DNA of 51,363 nt from HGM04593 sp045631205 (GCA_045631205.1 JAZQUI010000014.1:1-51363); one strand, 5' to 3'. Shown: positions 34,377 through 43,687, numbered from the stretch's first letter. Numbers and translations: made by a program. The notes: generated from the sequence alone by a model not told the origin.

Positions 34377-35351
34377 TCAATCGTAAATTTTTCCGTGGTT
34401 CTCGGCCATCTGCAACATCTGGTCATAACCCTCGGCATCGAGGTCCATAAAGTAATAGTTAATGGGATTCATATGCACACCCTTCACTATAACCTCATAA
34501 TGAAGGTGGGGACCGGTACTCTTACCCGAGTTGCCGCTTAACGCAATCTGTTCACCACGAACAACTTTTTGACCCGGCTTTACCATAAATTTATTATTGT
34601 AGAGGTGGGCATAAAGAGTTTCTATACCATAGCCGTGGTCAATCCTCACCGTGTAGCCATAACCCGACTGCCATTTTGCCGAAATAACAGTGCCGTCGGC
34701 TGTGGCATATACAGGAGTGCGGTTGTCGCAAGAGAAATCCATACCATTATGTTTCTTACGCACCTTATAGACAGGGTCTATACGCCAGCCGTAACCCGAT
34801 GCTGTACGTTTAAGGTCGCGGTTGGCAATGGGCTGTATAGCGGGCAAGTGACGCAGATAATCCTCTTTTTCCGCATCAAGCTGCACAAGTTGGTCAAATG
34901 ATTTTATTTGCAGATAAATCTGCTTGTCTAGCATATCTATTTTTTGTGCCGTTTCAACTACAAGAGCCGAATTGTCCATATCCATAAGTTCGTCGTAACG
35001 GTTGGTACCACCGTAACCCGACTGACGCGCAAAGGTTGAAACCGGCTCGGAATTCAAAAGCACGCGATATAGGTTATCGTCGCGTTGTTGAATATCTTCA
35101 AGCACCTCCATAGCCTTGTCCATTCTCTGCGATATAATGCGATACTGCGCAAGAAGTTTTGAATTTTCGTGCTGCAATTCGGTCATCGAAGGTGTCTCTA
35201 TGAGAAGATAGAAAACAAGGAACGACAAACCACCGAATATCACAAACAGAAGTATGCTGCGCAAGATTGTAAGAAAACGCTGCGCAAGATTGGGATATAC
35301 TCTGTCGTAAGTACGTGTTGCAGGGTTGAATATGTAATAGACTTTTCGCAT
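34377..35351 (-). CDS. M23-family metallopeptidase (membrane-anchored, LytM/DipM type)
   Basis: A 324-residue cell-wall endopeptidase or its non-catalytic regulator. A membrane anchor is at about 33-55. A coiled-coil stalk (M-x-x-L-x-x-E-N-S-K-L-L...M-D-K-A-M-E-V-L) spans 60-90. The LytM domain is at 195-300 with H-N-G-M-D-F-S at the first zinc-ligand site, L-Y-A-H-L and G-x-H-L-H-Y-E-V, so all four metal ligands appear present. Family members cut or help cut septal peptidoglycan. The promoter element TACTTTTG lies at 35380-35373. It is divergent from alaS and co-transcribed with the MerR gene. Confidence 0.92.
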   Translation of the reverse strand: MRKVYYIFNPATRTYDRVYPNLAQRFLTILRSILLFVIFGGLSFLVFYLLIETPSMTELQHENSKLLAQYRIISQRMDKAMEVLEDIQQRDDNLYRVLLNSEPVSTFARQSGYGGTNRYDELMDMDNSALVVETAQKIDMLDKQIYLQIKSFDQLVQLDAEKEDYLRHLPAIQPIANRDLKRTASGYGWRIDPVYKVRKKHNGMDFSCDNRTPVYATADGTVISAKWQSGYGYTVRIDHGYGIETLYAHLYNNKFMVKPGQKVVRGEQIALSGNSGKSTGPHLHYEVIVKGVHMNPINYYFMDLDAEGYDQMLQMAENHGKIYD

Positions 35352-35372
35352 CGGGGTTTCGCTTATAGGGAA

Positions 35373-35380
35373 CAAAAGTA
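35373..35380 (-). promoter_or_regulatory. -7 element of the M23-MerR operon
   Basis: On the minus strand TACTTTTG fits TAnnTTTG and lies 22 bases before the start codon. Confidence 0.45.
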
Positions 35381-35506
35381 ATAAAAGCTATTTTTTTTTG
35401 CAACTATTTAGGCTTTTATCGGTACTTGCTTTAACAGAGAATAACAATCATACGCGCATACGCGCATTATTAGGCGCAATTATTCGTTTTTTACGCTTGT
35501 TTTTTA

Positions 35507-35526
35507 TATCTTCGCGCCGCGAAGAT
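35507..35526 (+). promoter_or_regulatory. alaS promoter (-7 TATCTTCG) overlapped by a perfect palindrome
   Basis: TATCTTCG (35507-35514) is the -7 candidate. ATCTTCGCG (35508-35516) and CGCGAAGAT (35518-35526) form a perfect 9-bp inverted repeat with one central base, spanning the -7 box and the expected start. Upstream, ATACGCGC occurs twice in tandem (about 35451-35466). E. coli AlaRS represses its own gene by binding a palindrome at the start site, so an operator is plausible here. Confidence 0.5.
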
Positions 35527-35621
35527 CGCAACACAGCAATCACCACAGGAAAAGATCCTTGAAATTGAAATAAAAGGAGACTTTTCCACAAGTAAAATGC
35601 AAATAACTAAAACAAACAAAT

Positions 35622-38240
35622 ATGCTTACATCAAAAGAAATCAGAGAATCTTTCAAGCAGTTCTTTCAGGAGAAAGGACACCTTATAGTACCCTCTGCTC
35701 CTATGGTCGTTAAGGACGACCCCACACTTATGTTCACCAATGCAGGTATGAACCAGTTCAAGGATATAATCCTCGGCAACCGCCCCGCAAAAAGCAAACG
35801 CGTTGCCGACTCACAGAAATGTCTGCGCGTGAGCGGTAAGCACAACGACTTAGAGGAGGTTGGTCACGATACCTACCACCACACAATGTTCGAGATGCTC
35901 GGTAACTGGTCTTTCGGTGACTACTTCAAGGAAGATGCCATTAACTGGGCATGGGAGTTCCTCACACAGGTTGCGAAGCTCGACCCCGAGCGTATGTACG
36001 CCACTGTATTTGAGGGCAGCGAGGCCGAAGGCCTTGAACGCGACAACGAGGCTGCTGCCATCTGGAGCAAGCACCTCCCTGCCGACAGAATTATAAACGG
36101 TAACCACCACGACAACTTCTGGGAAATGGGTGACACAGGCCCTTGCGGTCCCTGTTCAGAGATACACATCGACCTTCGTAGCGAGGAAGAGCGCAAGGCT
36201 ATCCCCGGTCGCGAGCTTGTCAATGGTTCACACCCCCAGGTGATTGAAATATGGAACCTTGTGTTTATGCAGTTCAACCGTATGGCCGACGGCCATCTCG
36301 AAGAACTCCCCGCAAAGGTTATCGACACCGGTATGGGCTTTGAGCGTCTTTGTATGGCATTGCAGGGCAAGCAGTCGAACTACGACACCGATGTATTCCA
36401 GCCCATCATCAAGGCTATTGGCGAGACAAGCGGCAAGAGCTACGGTAAAGATGAAATGGTGGATGTTGCCATGCGCGTAATTGCCGACCACATTCGTACC
36501 ATCGCTTTCTCTATCACCGACGGACAGCTCCCCTCAAACGCAAAAGCCGGCTACGTTATACGCCGCATCTTGCGCCGCGCCGTACGTTACGGTTACACCT
36601 TCCTTGAGCAGAAACAGGCGTTTATGTACAAATTGGTGCCCACACTCATTGAGAACATGGGTGATGCATACCCCGAACTCAAACAGCAGCAGGAGCTCAT
36701 AACAAAGGTAATAAAAGAGGAGGAAGACTCTTTCTTGCGCACACTTGAAACAGGTATGCACCTGCTCGACAAAGTTATCACAGCCACAAAAGCCGAGGGC
36801 AAGAGCGAAATCAGCGGCGTTGAGGCATTTACCCTCTACGACACATTCGGTTTCCCCATCGACCTTACACAGCTTATCCTTCGCGAGAACGGCCTCACTG
36901 TGAATATGCAGCAGTTCGACGAGGAGATGCTCAAGCAGAAGACACGCGCACGTAATGCCGCAGCCGTTGAGAACGGCGACTGGGTAACAGTGAACGAGGG
37001 CGACTGCACATTCGTGGGATATGACAACACAGAAAACGAGACTATCATATTGCGTTACCGCCAGACAAAGCAGAAGAACCAGACTCTTTACCAGATTGTA
37101 TTGAAAGAGACTCCCTTCTATGCAGAGAGCGGTGGCCAGGTGGGCGACACCGGTTTCCTCATCTGTGGCGACGAACGCATCGAGGTAATCGACACCAAAA
37201 AGGAGAACAACCTTCCCATACACATAACCAAGCAACTCCCCGCCGACGCAAGTGCGACATTCCGCGCCGAGGTTGACTTGAAGAAACGTAACGCTTGTGC
37301 TGCAAACCACTCTTGTACACACTTGATTGACCAGGCACTGCGCCAGGTTCTCGGTACACACGTTGAGCAGAAAGGTTCACTCGTTACACCCGACGCTATA
37401 CGTTTCGACTTCTCACACTTCCAGAAAGTTACCGATGAGGAGATTGAGCAGGTAGAGCGCATTGTAAACGCTCGCATACGCGAGAACATACCTCTCACCG
37501 ATTATCGCAACATCCCCATCGAGGAGGCTAAACAGCTTGGTGCCATTGCCCTCTTTGGCGAGAAGTACGGCGACCACGTACGCGTAGTTAAATTCGGCAG
37601 CTCAATAGAGTTCTGCGGTGGTACACACGTAGATGCTACCGGCCGCATTGGTATGGTGAAAATAATTTCAGAGAGTTCAGTTGCAGCAGGCGTGCGTCGT
37701 ATCGAGGCCATCACAGGCGAAGCACTCGAGGCACACCTCTACAAGGCACAGAACCTTATGAAGGAGATACACGCCCTCTTCAACAACGTACCCAACCTCA
37801 AGGCAACCATTATGAAGTCAATTGCCGAGAATGCCGAACTCAAAAAGGAGATTGAGGAGTATGCTAAAGAGAAGGCACTCGCAACAAAGAACGAGTTGTT
37901 GAAAGACATTAAAGAGCGTGCAGGCGTGCGCTATATAAGCGCAATGCTCCCCGCAGCACCTGCAACAGTTAAGGATATTGTCTTTGCACTGCGTCAGGAG
38001 CAGCCCGAAAACCTCTTTGTGGTTATCGGTAGCGTATATAACGACAAACCCCAGCTCACAATTTCGGCAAGTGCCGACCTTGTGGAGCGCGGCATCAACG
38101 CCGGCAAAATCGTGGGCCAGGCTGCCCGCGAAATGCAGGGTGGCGGTGGCGGCCAGGCACACTTTGCACAAGCAGGTGGCAAGAACCCCGCCGGCATAAA
38201 AGCTGCAATGGACAAAGTGTTTGAGATTGCCGAGATTTAA
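35622..38240 (+). CDS. alaS: Alanine-tRNA ligase
   Basis: An 872-residue class II synthetase charging tRNA-Ala. The catalytic core is at 1-240 (motif 2 region G-x-D-T-Y-H-H-T-M-F-E-M-L-G-N-W-S-F-G-D-Y-F-K). The tRNA-recognition helical domain reaches about 450. The editing domain at about 550-720 has H-S-C-T-H and C-G-G-T-H, the zinc-binding H-x3-H and C-x3-H pairs that remove mischarged Ser and Gly. The C-terminal C-Ala domain ends in a Gly-rich G-G-G-G-G-Q-A-H-F-A-Q-A-G-G. Full length for the family. It is a single-gene unit with its own promoter palindrome and terminator. Confidence 0.97.
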   Translation: MLTSKEIRESFKQFFQEKGHLIVPSAPMVVKDDPTLMFTNAGMNQFKDIILGNRPAKSKRVADSQKCLRVSGKHNDLEEVGHDTYHHTMFEMLGNWSFGDYFKEDAINWAWEFLTQVAKLDPERMYATVFEGSEAEGLERDNEAAAIWSKHLPADRIINGNHHDNFWEMGDTGPCGPCSEIHIDLRSEEERKAIPGRELVNGSHPQVIEIWNLVFMQFNRMADGHLEELPAKVIDTGMGFERLCMALQGKQSNYDTDVFQPIIKAIGETSGKSYGKDEMVDVAMRVIADHIRTIAFSITDGQLPSNAKAGYVIRRILRRAVRYGYTFLEQKQAFMYKLVPTLIENMGDAYPELKQQQELITKVIKEEEDSFLRTLETGMHLLDKVITATKAEGKSEISGVEAFTLYDTFGFPIDLTQLILRENGLTVNMQQFDEEMLKQKTRARNAAAVENGDWVTVNEGDCTFVGYDNTENETIILRYRQTKQKNQTLYQIVLKETPFYAESGGQVGDTGFLICGDERIEVIDTKKENNLPIHITKQLPADASATFRAEVDLKKRNACAANHSCTHLIDQALRQVLGTHVEQKGSLVTPDAIRFDFSHFQKVTDEEIEQVERIVNARIRENIPLTDYRNIPIEEAKQLGAIALFGEKYGDHVRVVKFGSSIEFCGGTHVDATGRIGMVKIISESSVAAGVRRIEAITGEALEAHLYKAQNLMKEIHALFNNVPNLKATIMKSIAENAELKKEIEEYAKEKALATKNELLKDIKERAGVRYISAMLPAAPATVKDIVFALRQEQPENLFVVIGSVYNDKPQLTISASADLVERGINAGKIVGQAAREMQGGGGGQAHFAQAGGKNPAGIKAAMDKVFEIAEI

Positions 38241-38258
38241 AAAACGCTAAATACAATT

Positions 38259-38296
38259 AAATAAAGGAGTTCCTGCTGGCAGGAACTCCTTTATTT
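38259..38296 (+). terminator. Terminator of alaS
   Basis: A 16-bp perfect stem, AAATAAAGGAGTTCCT (38259-38274) with AGGAACTCCTTTATTT (38281-38296), has a 6-base loop that can close further to GC-TG-GC. Confidence 0.85.
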
Positions 38297-38375
38297 ATAC
38301 CCTATCCGAACCATTCTCCACCATCATCGTTTTTATATGTAATTGCGTTTATTAACCACTTAAACAATTACAACA

Positions 38376-38537
38376 ATGAAGAAGGAGTATCAACAACCAA
38401 GAACAATTGCAATAGAGATTGAGACCAGCGAAATGATTGCAGCATCGGAAGCACGTTCAAACAAACGTGATTTCATTACTCACGACAACGGAGAAACGGG
38501 TTTCAGCAGAGGATGGAACGGGTTGTGGGAAGAGTAA
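38376..38537 (+). CDS. Small KKEY-type protein of 53 residues
   Basis: Too short for ordinary gene calling. It begins MKKEYQQPRTIAIEIE, continues T-S-E-M-I-A-A-S and ends S-R-G-W-N-G-L-W-E-E. This layout (KKEY..P, a V/I-E-I-E strand, an L/M-I-A-A-S turn, then a charged Gly-rich part and an aromatic-acidic end with S-R-G) recurs in many unannotated Bacteroidales small proteins of about 50-80 residues that I have seen. Function unknown. It has no signal peptide, lies after the alaS terminator and stops 2 bases before the end of the convergent helicase gene. Confidence 0.6.
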   Translation: MKKEYQQPRTIAIEIETSEMIAASEARSNKRDFITHDNGETGFSRGWNGLWEE

Positions 38538-38539
38538 CC

Positions 38540-39976
38540 TTACTCCCCCACCTGTTTTTCGCTCCAGTTGACAAGATAGAGACGTTCCGTGGCACGGGTA
38601 AATGCCGTGTAAAGCCAACGATAATAATCGGCAGTAGCCATTTCGGGTGTTATGTATCCTTGGTCGAGAAATACACGCTTCCACTGACCGCCTTGCGCCT
38701 TATGGCAAGTTACGGCATAACCATACTTTACCTGCAAGGCATTATAATAAGGATTTTTGCGCACCTCTTCCATGCGTTTGCGTTTCGACTTTATTTCGGG
38801 ATAATCTTCCCACACAGCAGCAAAGAGAGCCTCATTTTCGGCACGGGTAAGCGAGGGAGATTCACTTGTGAGAGTACCAAGCATTATCTTGACATCCATT
38901 TCACAATCGTCATAATCGCCAAAAGAGAGTGTAACATCGGCAAAACGGAAACCATACATCTCTTCGGTAGAGCCCACATATAAAATGCTTGCCATATCTC
39001 CGTTGGCAATAAAATCAATCTTTTCAAGAATGCTTTTATCCTCCTTGCCAAGTTCCTCGCGCCAATAATAGTTATTCTTCACAACCATAAGCATATCACC
39101 ACGGTTCAACTCCTCCTCGCGATAAAGGATGCGGCGACGAATACCCTCGTTATAAACATTTGCACGTTTGTTTGAACGACACAGAACTATGGTATCTTCA
39201 ACACCTGCATCGCTGTAACAACTTTCTATTGCCTCAATGAGTTCCTCGCCCTGTACACGGCACACATCGGCAAAACCTTTAAGCTTTATCTGTGGCAAAT
39301 ACCCCGCATCGCCCGACGAAATGACACGGCGCAACATTGTGGCATTCTGCAAGATACCCGAACCGTCGAGCTGGCGCATAACCTGAGTCAACTCCACACC
39401 TTGCACCGAAAGGAACATAGAGCGCAGGTATTCGGGTGAAAGAGCCGGAGAATGCTCTTCACCCACAGGCGGTAACTGTGCCGTGTCGCCAAGCAAAAGC
39501 AACGAACACCCCCTGCCCGAATACACAAACTCCACAAGGTCGTCGAGCAAAGCACCAGAGCCAAAACCCGACATTCCCTCGTTGGCAATCATTGAAGCCT
39601 CGTCAACTATAAAAAGCGTGTTTGTCGCCTTGTTCTCCATAAGCGAAAAAGAGGCACTGTCCATAATGCTCTTCTGGCGGTAAATCTTTTTGTGTATGGT
39701 ATAAGCCGGCATACCAGAATAAGAAGAGAAAACCTTTGCTGCACGTCCCGTGGGGGCCAAAAGAACTACCCTTCTTTCGAGTTGCGCCATTGTTTTTACA
39801 AGAGCTGCAACAAGCGAAGTTTTTCCCGTTCCGGCATAACCGCAAAGCAGAAAAACTTTCCTATCATCGCCCGACAGAACAAACTCCGATATTTTTTCGA
39901 GTGAATTTTCTTGCTCTTCTGTTGGAACAAAGGGAAAATTTGATTTAATTTGCGAGGTTAAATATTTATTTATCAC
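38540..39976 (-). CDS. RecD/Dda-like ATP-dependent DNA helicase (AAA_30 plus UvrD C-terminal)
   Basis: A 478-residue SF1 helicase. Walker A GYAGTGKT is at residues 46-53, motif Ia A-P-T-G-R-A-A near 75-81, Walker B F-I-V-D-E-A-S-M at about 121-128 and motif III G-D-T-A-Q-L-P-P-V-G at about 158-167. In the C-terminal part V-T-C-H-K-A-Q-G-G-Q-W matches the UvrD_C_2 motif. It lacks the RecBCD-specific N-terminus, so it resembles RecD2 core or phage Dda helicases. Role in repair or fork processing is inferred. Divergent from the 40071 gene and convergent with the small protein gene. Confidence 0.9.
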   Translation of the reverse strand: MINKYLTSQIKSNFPFVPTEEQENSLEKISEFVLSGDDRKVFLLCGYAGTGKTSLVAALVKTMAQLERRVVLLAPTGRAAKVFSSYSGMPAYTIHKKIYRQKSIMDSASFSLMENKATNTLFIVDEASMIANEGMSGFGSGALLDDLVEFVYSGRGCSLLLLGDTAQLPPVGEEHSPALSPEYLRSMFLSVQGVELTQVMRQLDGSGILQNATMLRRVISSGDAGYLPQIKLKGFADVCRVQGEELIEAIESCYSDAGVEDTIVLCRSNKRANVYNEGIRRRILYREEELNRGDMLMVVKNNYYWREELGKEDKSILEKIDFIANGDMASILYVGSTEEMYGFRFADVTLSFGDYDDCEMDVKIMLGTLTSESPSLTRAENEALFAAVWEDYPEIKSKRKRMEEVRKNPYYNALQVKYGYAVTCHKAQGGQWKRVFLDQGYITPEMATADYYRWLYTAFTRATERLYLVNWSEKQVGE

Positions 39977-40028
39977 AATTATTGAATAAATATATATACT
40001 ATAAAAACGTAAATTCGTTTTTTTATTT

Positions 40029-40036
40029 TATTTTTG
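40029..40036 (+). promoter_or_regulatory. -7 element of the 40071-rsmD operon
   Basis: TATTTTTG fits TAnnTTTG and lies 34 bases before the ATG, in the AT-rich gap between divergent genes. Confidence 0.4.
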
Positions 40037-40070
40037 CAACACGAATATACATAAATTTAAAATAGTAACA

Positions 40071-40757
40071 ATGAAAAATGTCTTAAAAGTAGTGCTGATG
40101 TTATTTGTAGCAGGACTTGCTTACATCAGCTATCGCAGCATCATGGACCCTATTGAGTTCTCGGAAGTGCGCGCAGAGCGTGAGAAACAGATTGTAGCAC
40201 GCCTCATCGACATCCGTACGGCACAAATTGAGTATCGTAACAGCCACGAAGGTGCATATGCCGACAATTTTGATTCACTCATTAACTTCCTCAAAGGAGC
40301 CAAAATGCCCATCATCCTTAAAGTGGGCGAGCTCGACGACGCACAGCTTGAGCGTGGTCTTACCGAGGATAAGGCTCTTGCAATGATAAAGAAAGCCGAG
40401 AAAACAGGCAAATGGGGCGAGGTTGACAAAGAAGGTTTGCGCGGTTTCCGTCGCGACACATCGTGGATTGCTCTTCTCGACACTATCTACCCCAAAACTT
40501 TCGTAGCCGACTCTTTGGCATACGTTCCTTTTGGCAATGGCGTAAAATTTGAGCTTCTCACAAGTTGCGACACCACAAAATCGGGTAGCGCACAGTATCT
40601 TTTCGAGGCACGCACTCCCTACGAGACATACCTCAAAGATGTAAATTCACAGGAACTTGCCAACCTCATTTACCAAATGAAGAAGATGGACCGTTACTGC
40701 GGTCTTAAAGTGGGTGACGTAGAGAACCCCAACAACAACGCCGGTAACTGGGAATAA
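40071..40757 (+). CDS. Conserved single-pass membrane protein, function unknown
   Basis: A 228-residue protein I know only as a conserved Bacteroidales hypothetical. One N-terminal membrane segment (about 5-22) is followed by a helix with R-L-I-D-I-R-T-A-Q-I-E-Y-R-N-S-H-E-G-A-Y-A-D. This resembles the N-terminal part of pseudopilins, but no prepilin peptidase site is seen. The rest is predicted soluble and outside. The C-terminus is Asn-rich (N-P-N-N-N-A-G-N-W-E). It lies 14 bases before the DUF3822 gene, which precedes rsmD, a recurrent order in this group. Confidence 0.75.
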   Translation: MKNVLKVVLMLFVAGLAYISYRSIMDPIEFSEVRAEREKQIVARLIDIRTAQIEYRNSHEGAYADNFDSLINFLKGAKMPIILKVGELDDAQLERGLTEDKALAMIKKAEKTGKWGEVDKEGLRGFRRDTSWIALLDTIYPKTFVADSLAYVPFGNGVKFELLTSCDTTKSGSAQYLFEARTPYETYLKDVNSQELANLIYQMKKMDRYCGLKVGDVENPNNNAGNWE

Positions 40758-40771
40758 TAATCTCTTTTTCA

Positions 40772-41572
40772 ATGAAAGAAGAGAGCACACAGTATAAAAC
40801 ATTATCCATTCGTATAAGTACGAATGGATTTTGTTTTTGCACATATACGGGTGGTAACCCCGAAAGTGTAAACTATCACTTTCACAAAGCCGACAGCCAG
40901 ACAACTCTTTATGCCAACTTCTGCAAAGCAATTAAAGAGTGTCCGCTTGCACTCGACGATGTAAAGGAGATAAAAGCAATAATTGTAACAGGAGACTTCA
41001 CCACCCTGCCGGCAGAATATGACAACAAGAACAACTACAAGATATTCTACCGCACCTGCTTCCCGAAAGCCGACACAAACATTGAAATAGTAGCCAACAG
41101 GCTTACGGCGCAGAACACCACCGTGCTCTTCCCCGTAGAAAAAAACATTTACAACCGCCTCGCCGAAATGGGTAACGTGAGCTACTATACTCCCGCAAGC
41201 ATTTTGCTCGGCTACATAGCCCGCCAACCATTCGATTGCGAAAAGTTTATGCTCGCCTACTATATGGAAGAAGGCTCGCTGCTCATCTCCATAAACAGCG
41301 GAAAAATAGAACTCATAAACTGCTTTGCCACCGATAACGACCACAACCAATTGTACTATCTGCTGGCAACTTGGAAAGCACAGAACCTCTCGCAAACCGA
41401 GGATACACTATACCTGTGTGGAGGAAAACGCGTCGAAGAACTTTCGGGTATCATTTCACAGTTCATACGCAACCGCGTGCGAATAAACCCAGGAGAACTT
41501 TTCCCGCCCAACCTGCTCAACAGAATTGGCGAAACACCTTTTGACATTCAAGCACTACTACTATGCGAATAA
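40772..41572 (+). CDS. DUF3822-family protein
   Basis: A 266-residue cytoplasmic protein of the Bacteroidota family DUF3822, thought to have an actin-like fold. No signal or membrane segment is seen. Family features include the N-terminal L-S-I-R-I-S-T-N-G-F strand and a late L-Y-L-C-G-G turn. No enzymatic residues can be assigned. Its stop overlaps the rsmD start by 10 bases, so expression is coupled to that methyltransferase. Confidence 0.78.
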   Translation: MKEESTQYKTLSIRISTNGFCFCTYTGGNPESVNYHFHKADSQTTLYANFCKAIKECPLALDDVKEIKAIIVTGDFTTLPAEYDNKNNYKIFYRTCFPKADTNIEIVANRLTAQNTTVLFPVEKNIYNRLAEMGNVSYYTPASILLGYIARQPFDCEKFMLAYYMEEGSLLISINSGKIELINCFATDNDHNQLYYLLATWKAQNLSQTEDTLYLCGGKRVEELSGIISQFIRNRVRINPGELFPPNLLNRIGETPFDIQALLLCE

Positions 41573-42105
41573 TCAGCGGAAAATATAAAGGCAGACACTT
41601 TGATATTCCACGCAACTTCAAAGCACGCCCCACCACCGACTTTGCAAAAGAAAACCTCTTCAACATACTCTGCAACATTGTGGATTTTGAAGATATGCAT
41701 GCGCTCGACCTTTTTTCGGGCACCGGCAGCATAAGCCTTGAACTTCTTTCTCGCGGATGCCTCTCGGTAACATCGGTAGAGATGGACTCTTTGCATTTTT
41801 CACACTTGAAGAAAAGTGCCGCAACGCTCAACGACAAAGGCTGGCAACTTGTGCGCGACGATGTTTTCCGCTACATACGCCGCTGCAACAGCAGCTACAA
41901 TCTGATATTCGCCGACCCTCCCTATGCCTTGAAAGACCTCGCCACCATACCCGACCTCATACTGCAAAGCAATATGTTGCACGAGGATGGTATTCTCATA
42001 TTCGAGCACGGCAAGGATAACGATTTCAGCAGCAACCCACACTTCTTCCGCCACATTGCATACGGCAGTGTAAATTTCAGTTTCTTCAAAAAGGAGAAAG
42101 AGTAG
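41563..42105 (+). CDS. rsmD: 16S rRNA (guanine966-N2)-methyltransferase RsmD
   Basis: A 180-residue SAM-dependent methyltransferase for G966 of 16S rRNA. It starts M-R-I-I-S-G-K-Y-K-G-R with R-P-T-T-D and E-N-L-F-N-I-L. SAM motif I is L-D-L-F-S-G-T-G-S-I-S-L-E (about 48-60), followed by S-V-E-M-D. The catalytic motif is D-P-P-Y (about 117-120), usual for RsmD in place of N-P-P-Y. Last gene of a three-gene operon. It converges with the cardiolipin synthase gene, only 7 bases separating the two ends. Confidence 0.92.
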   Translation: MRIISGKYKGRHFDIPRNFKARPTTDFAKENLFNILCNIVDFEDMHALDLFSGTGSISLELLSRGCLSVTSVEMDSLHFSHLKKSAATLNDKGWQLVRDDVFRYIRRCNSSYNLIFADPPYALKDLATIPDLILQSNMLHEDGILIFEHGKDNDFSSNPHFFRHIAYGSVNFSFFKKEKE

Positions 42106-42112
42106 CCAGTTG

Positions 42113-43543
42113 CTACAACAAGGGAGAAAACAGCCTTGCTGCCGACTCGGCACAACGACGGGCAAAGGAACGCGACGCATAATCGCGCAAAGAGAGTTGC
42201 ACACACCCCTTTTCATCGTTCAGGAACATCGTTTTGAGTTCACGCGCCACCGAAGGACTATACACAAAGCCGCTTACTTCGAAATTATAATAGAAACTGC
42301 GGAAATCGAGGTTGGCAGAACCCACAGAAGCCACAGCATCGTCACTCACCAACATTTTGCCGTGCAACATACCTTCTTTATATAAAAGCACCTTGACACC
42401 GGCTTCGAGCAACTCACCCAAATAAGAATAGGAAGCATAGGAAGAAATTGTATTGTCGGAGCGCAAAGGTATCATCAACCTTACATCAACACCGACAAGA
42501 GAGGCATTCTTTATGGCAAGTTTCACTTCATCGTTTAGCATAAGATAAGGCGTCTGCATATAGATATAATCCCGCGCCGAAGTGATAAGCATCACAAAAG
42601 CCGACATTATTACACGGTTGGCACCGACAGGGTTCGACTGCGCCACCTGCATCACGGCATTACCCATCGCAGGCTGAGGCGGGAAATAACGCTTACCGCT
42701 CACAAGCGACCCATTGGCAAAATACCAATCAATGAGAAAAGATGTCTGCAAACCATGAACACCATTTCCACGTACTTCGAGCATAACATCGCGCCAACCG
42801 TTTTTTACATATCTGTCGGCAATGTTGCACCCGCCAACAAACCCCACACAACCATCAACCACCACAATCTTGCGATGGTTTCTATAATTTACTCTGTTGC
42901 CAAGTATGGGGAAATATACTTTCAAGAAAGCCTCAACCAAACCACCCGCAAAGCGTATCTCTTCGAAAAAGCCTTTCGGCACGCGCCAACAGCCCACGCT
43001 GTCATATATCACGCGCACCTCAACACCCTCACGAGCCTTTGCCACAAGAGCATCGCGCACCTGGCAACCAAACTCGTCGGCCTCAAATATATAGAATTGC
43101 AAGTGAACGTGTTCTTTTGCCGATGCTATTGCTTCGATAAGCCTTTCGGAAAATTGTGAGGGCGAGTCAATAACACGTACATCGTTCCCAGCCATAGGAT
43201 AGGCCGAAGCCACATTTTCGAGATAGGCAACAAGCGAAGTATAAGACGCATGAGGTTCCACCGGTTCCTGCGAACGATAACACAAGTGACTACGTTGCTG
43301 TATCTGCGAAAGAGAACGGCGACCTATATACTTCATTCTCCTGGTATCACGGCCAAAGAAGAAGTAGAGCAGAAGCCCCAAAAAAGGAAGAAACAGCAGC
43401 ACCATAACCCACACAAGGGTTTTTATGGGATTGCGATTGTTAAGTACAACCCTCACCATAATGAATAGCGCAACAATTATGTTACACCAATATATATAGC
43501 TCCACAAACCACTTACCTGCAACAACTGTTCCATAGAAATCAC
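42113..43543 (-). CDS. cls: Cardiolipin synthase (phospholipase D family)
   Basis: A 476-residue membrane enzyme making cardiolipin from phosphatidylglycerol. Two N-terminal membrane segments (about 12-32 and 40-60, ending L-L-Y-F-F-F-G-R). Two HKD motifs: H-R-K-I-V-V-V-D-G near residue 222 and H-G-K-M-L-V-S-D near 396, each with a following G-G-x-N or G-S-A-N-L-D block. Length is normal. The start may be 43543 or the ATG at 43534. A TATTTTCG element at 43557-43550 would give a very short leader or none for the first choice. Confidence 0.92.
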   Translation of the reverse strand: MISMEQLLQVSGLWSYIYWCNIIVALFIMVRVVLNNRNPIKTLVWVMVLLFLPFLGLLLYFFFGRDTRRMKYIGRRSLSQIQQRSHLCYRSQEPVEPHASYTSLVAYLENVASAYPMAGNDVRVIDSPSQFSERLIEAIASAKEHVHLQFYIFEADEFGCQVRDALVAKAREGVEVRVIYDSVGCWRVPKGFFEEIRFAGGLVEAFLKVYFPILGNRVNYRNHRKIVVVDGCVGFVGGCNIADRYVKNGWRDVMLEVRGNGVHGLQTSFLIDWYFANGSLVSGKRYFPPQPAMGNAVMQVAQSNPVGANRVIMSAFVMLITSARDYIYMQTPYLMLNDEVKLAIKNASLVGVDVRLMIPLRSDNTISSYASYSYLGELLEAGVKVLLYKEGMLHGKMLVSDDAVASVGSANLDFRSFYYNFEVSGFVYSPSVARELKTMFLNDEKGCVQLSLRDYASRSFARRCAESAARLFSPLL

Positions 43544-43549
43544 TTTGTG

Positions 43550-43557
43550 CGAAAATA
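43550..43557 (-). promoter_or_regulatory. Possible -7 element of cls (TATTTTCG)
   Basis: On the minus strand TATTTTCG lies 6 bases before the first possible ATG. A TTTG 14 bases further up is closer than the usual spacing. Confidence 0.3.
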
Positions 43558-43633
43558 AACATAAATGATAACAAAGCTATAAAAACTTATGTTTTTTTAT
43601 TACCAGGCAACACAAAAGTTGTTATATCGTTAT

Positions 43634-43667
43634 AAAAAATATGTGCACGGCTTGCCGCGCACATATT
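43634..43667 (-). terminator. Terminator of the TonB-type receptor gene
   Basis: AATATGTGC and GCACATATT (43638-43646 and 43659-43667) pair with an inner GC-rich part. On the minus strand ATTTTTTATA follows. Confidence 0.75.
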
Positions 43668-43687
43668 ATAAAAAAGATATCTGTTTT

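Noticed and set aside
36534..37361. 275-codon minus-strand ORF
   Set aside because: Antisense shadow of alaS with no motif.
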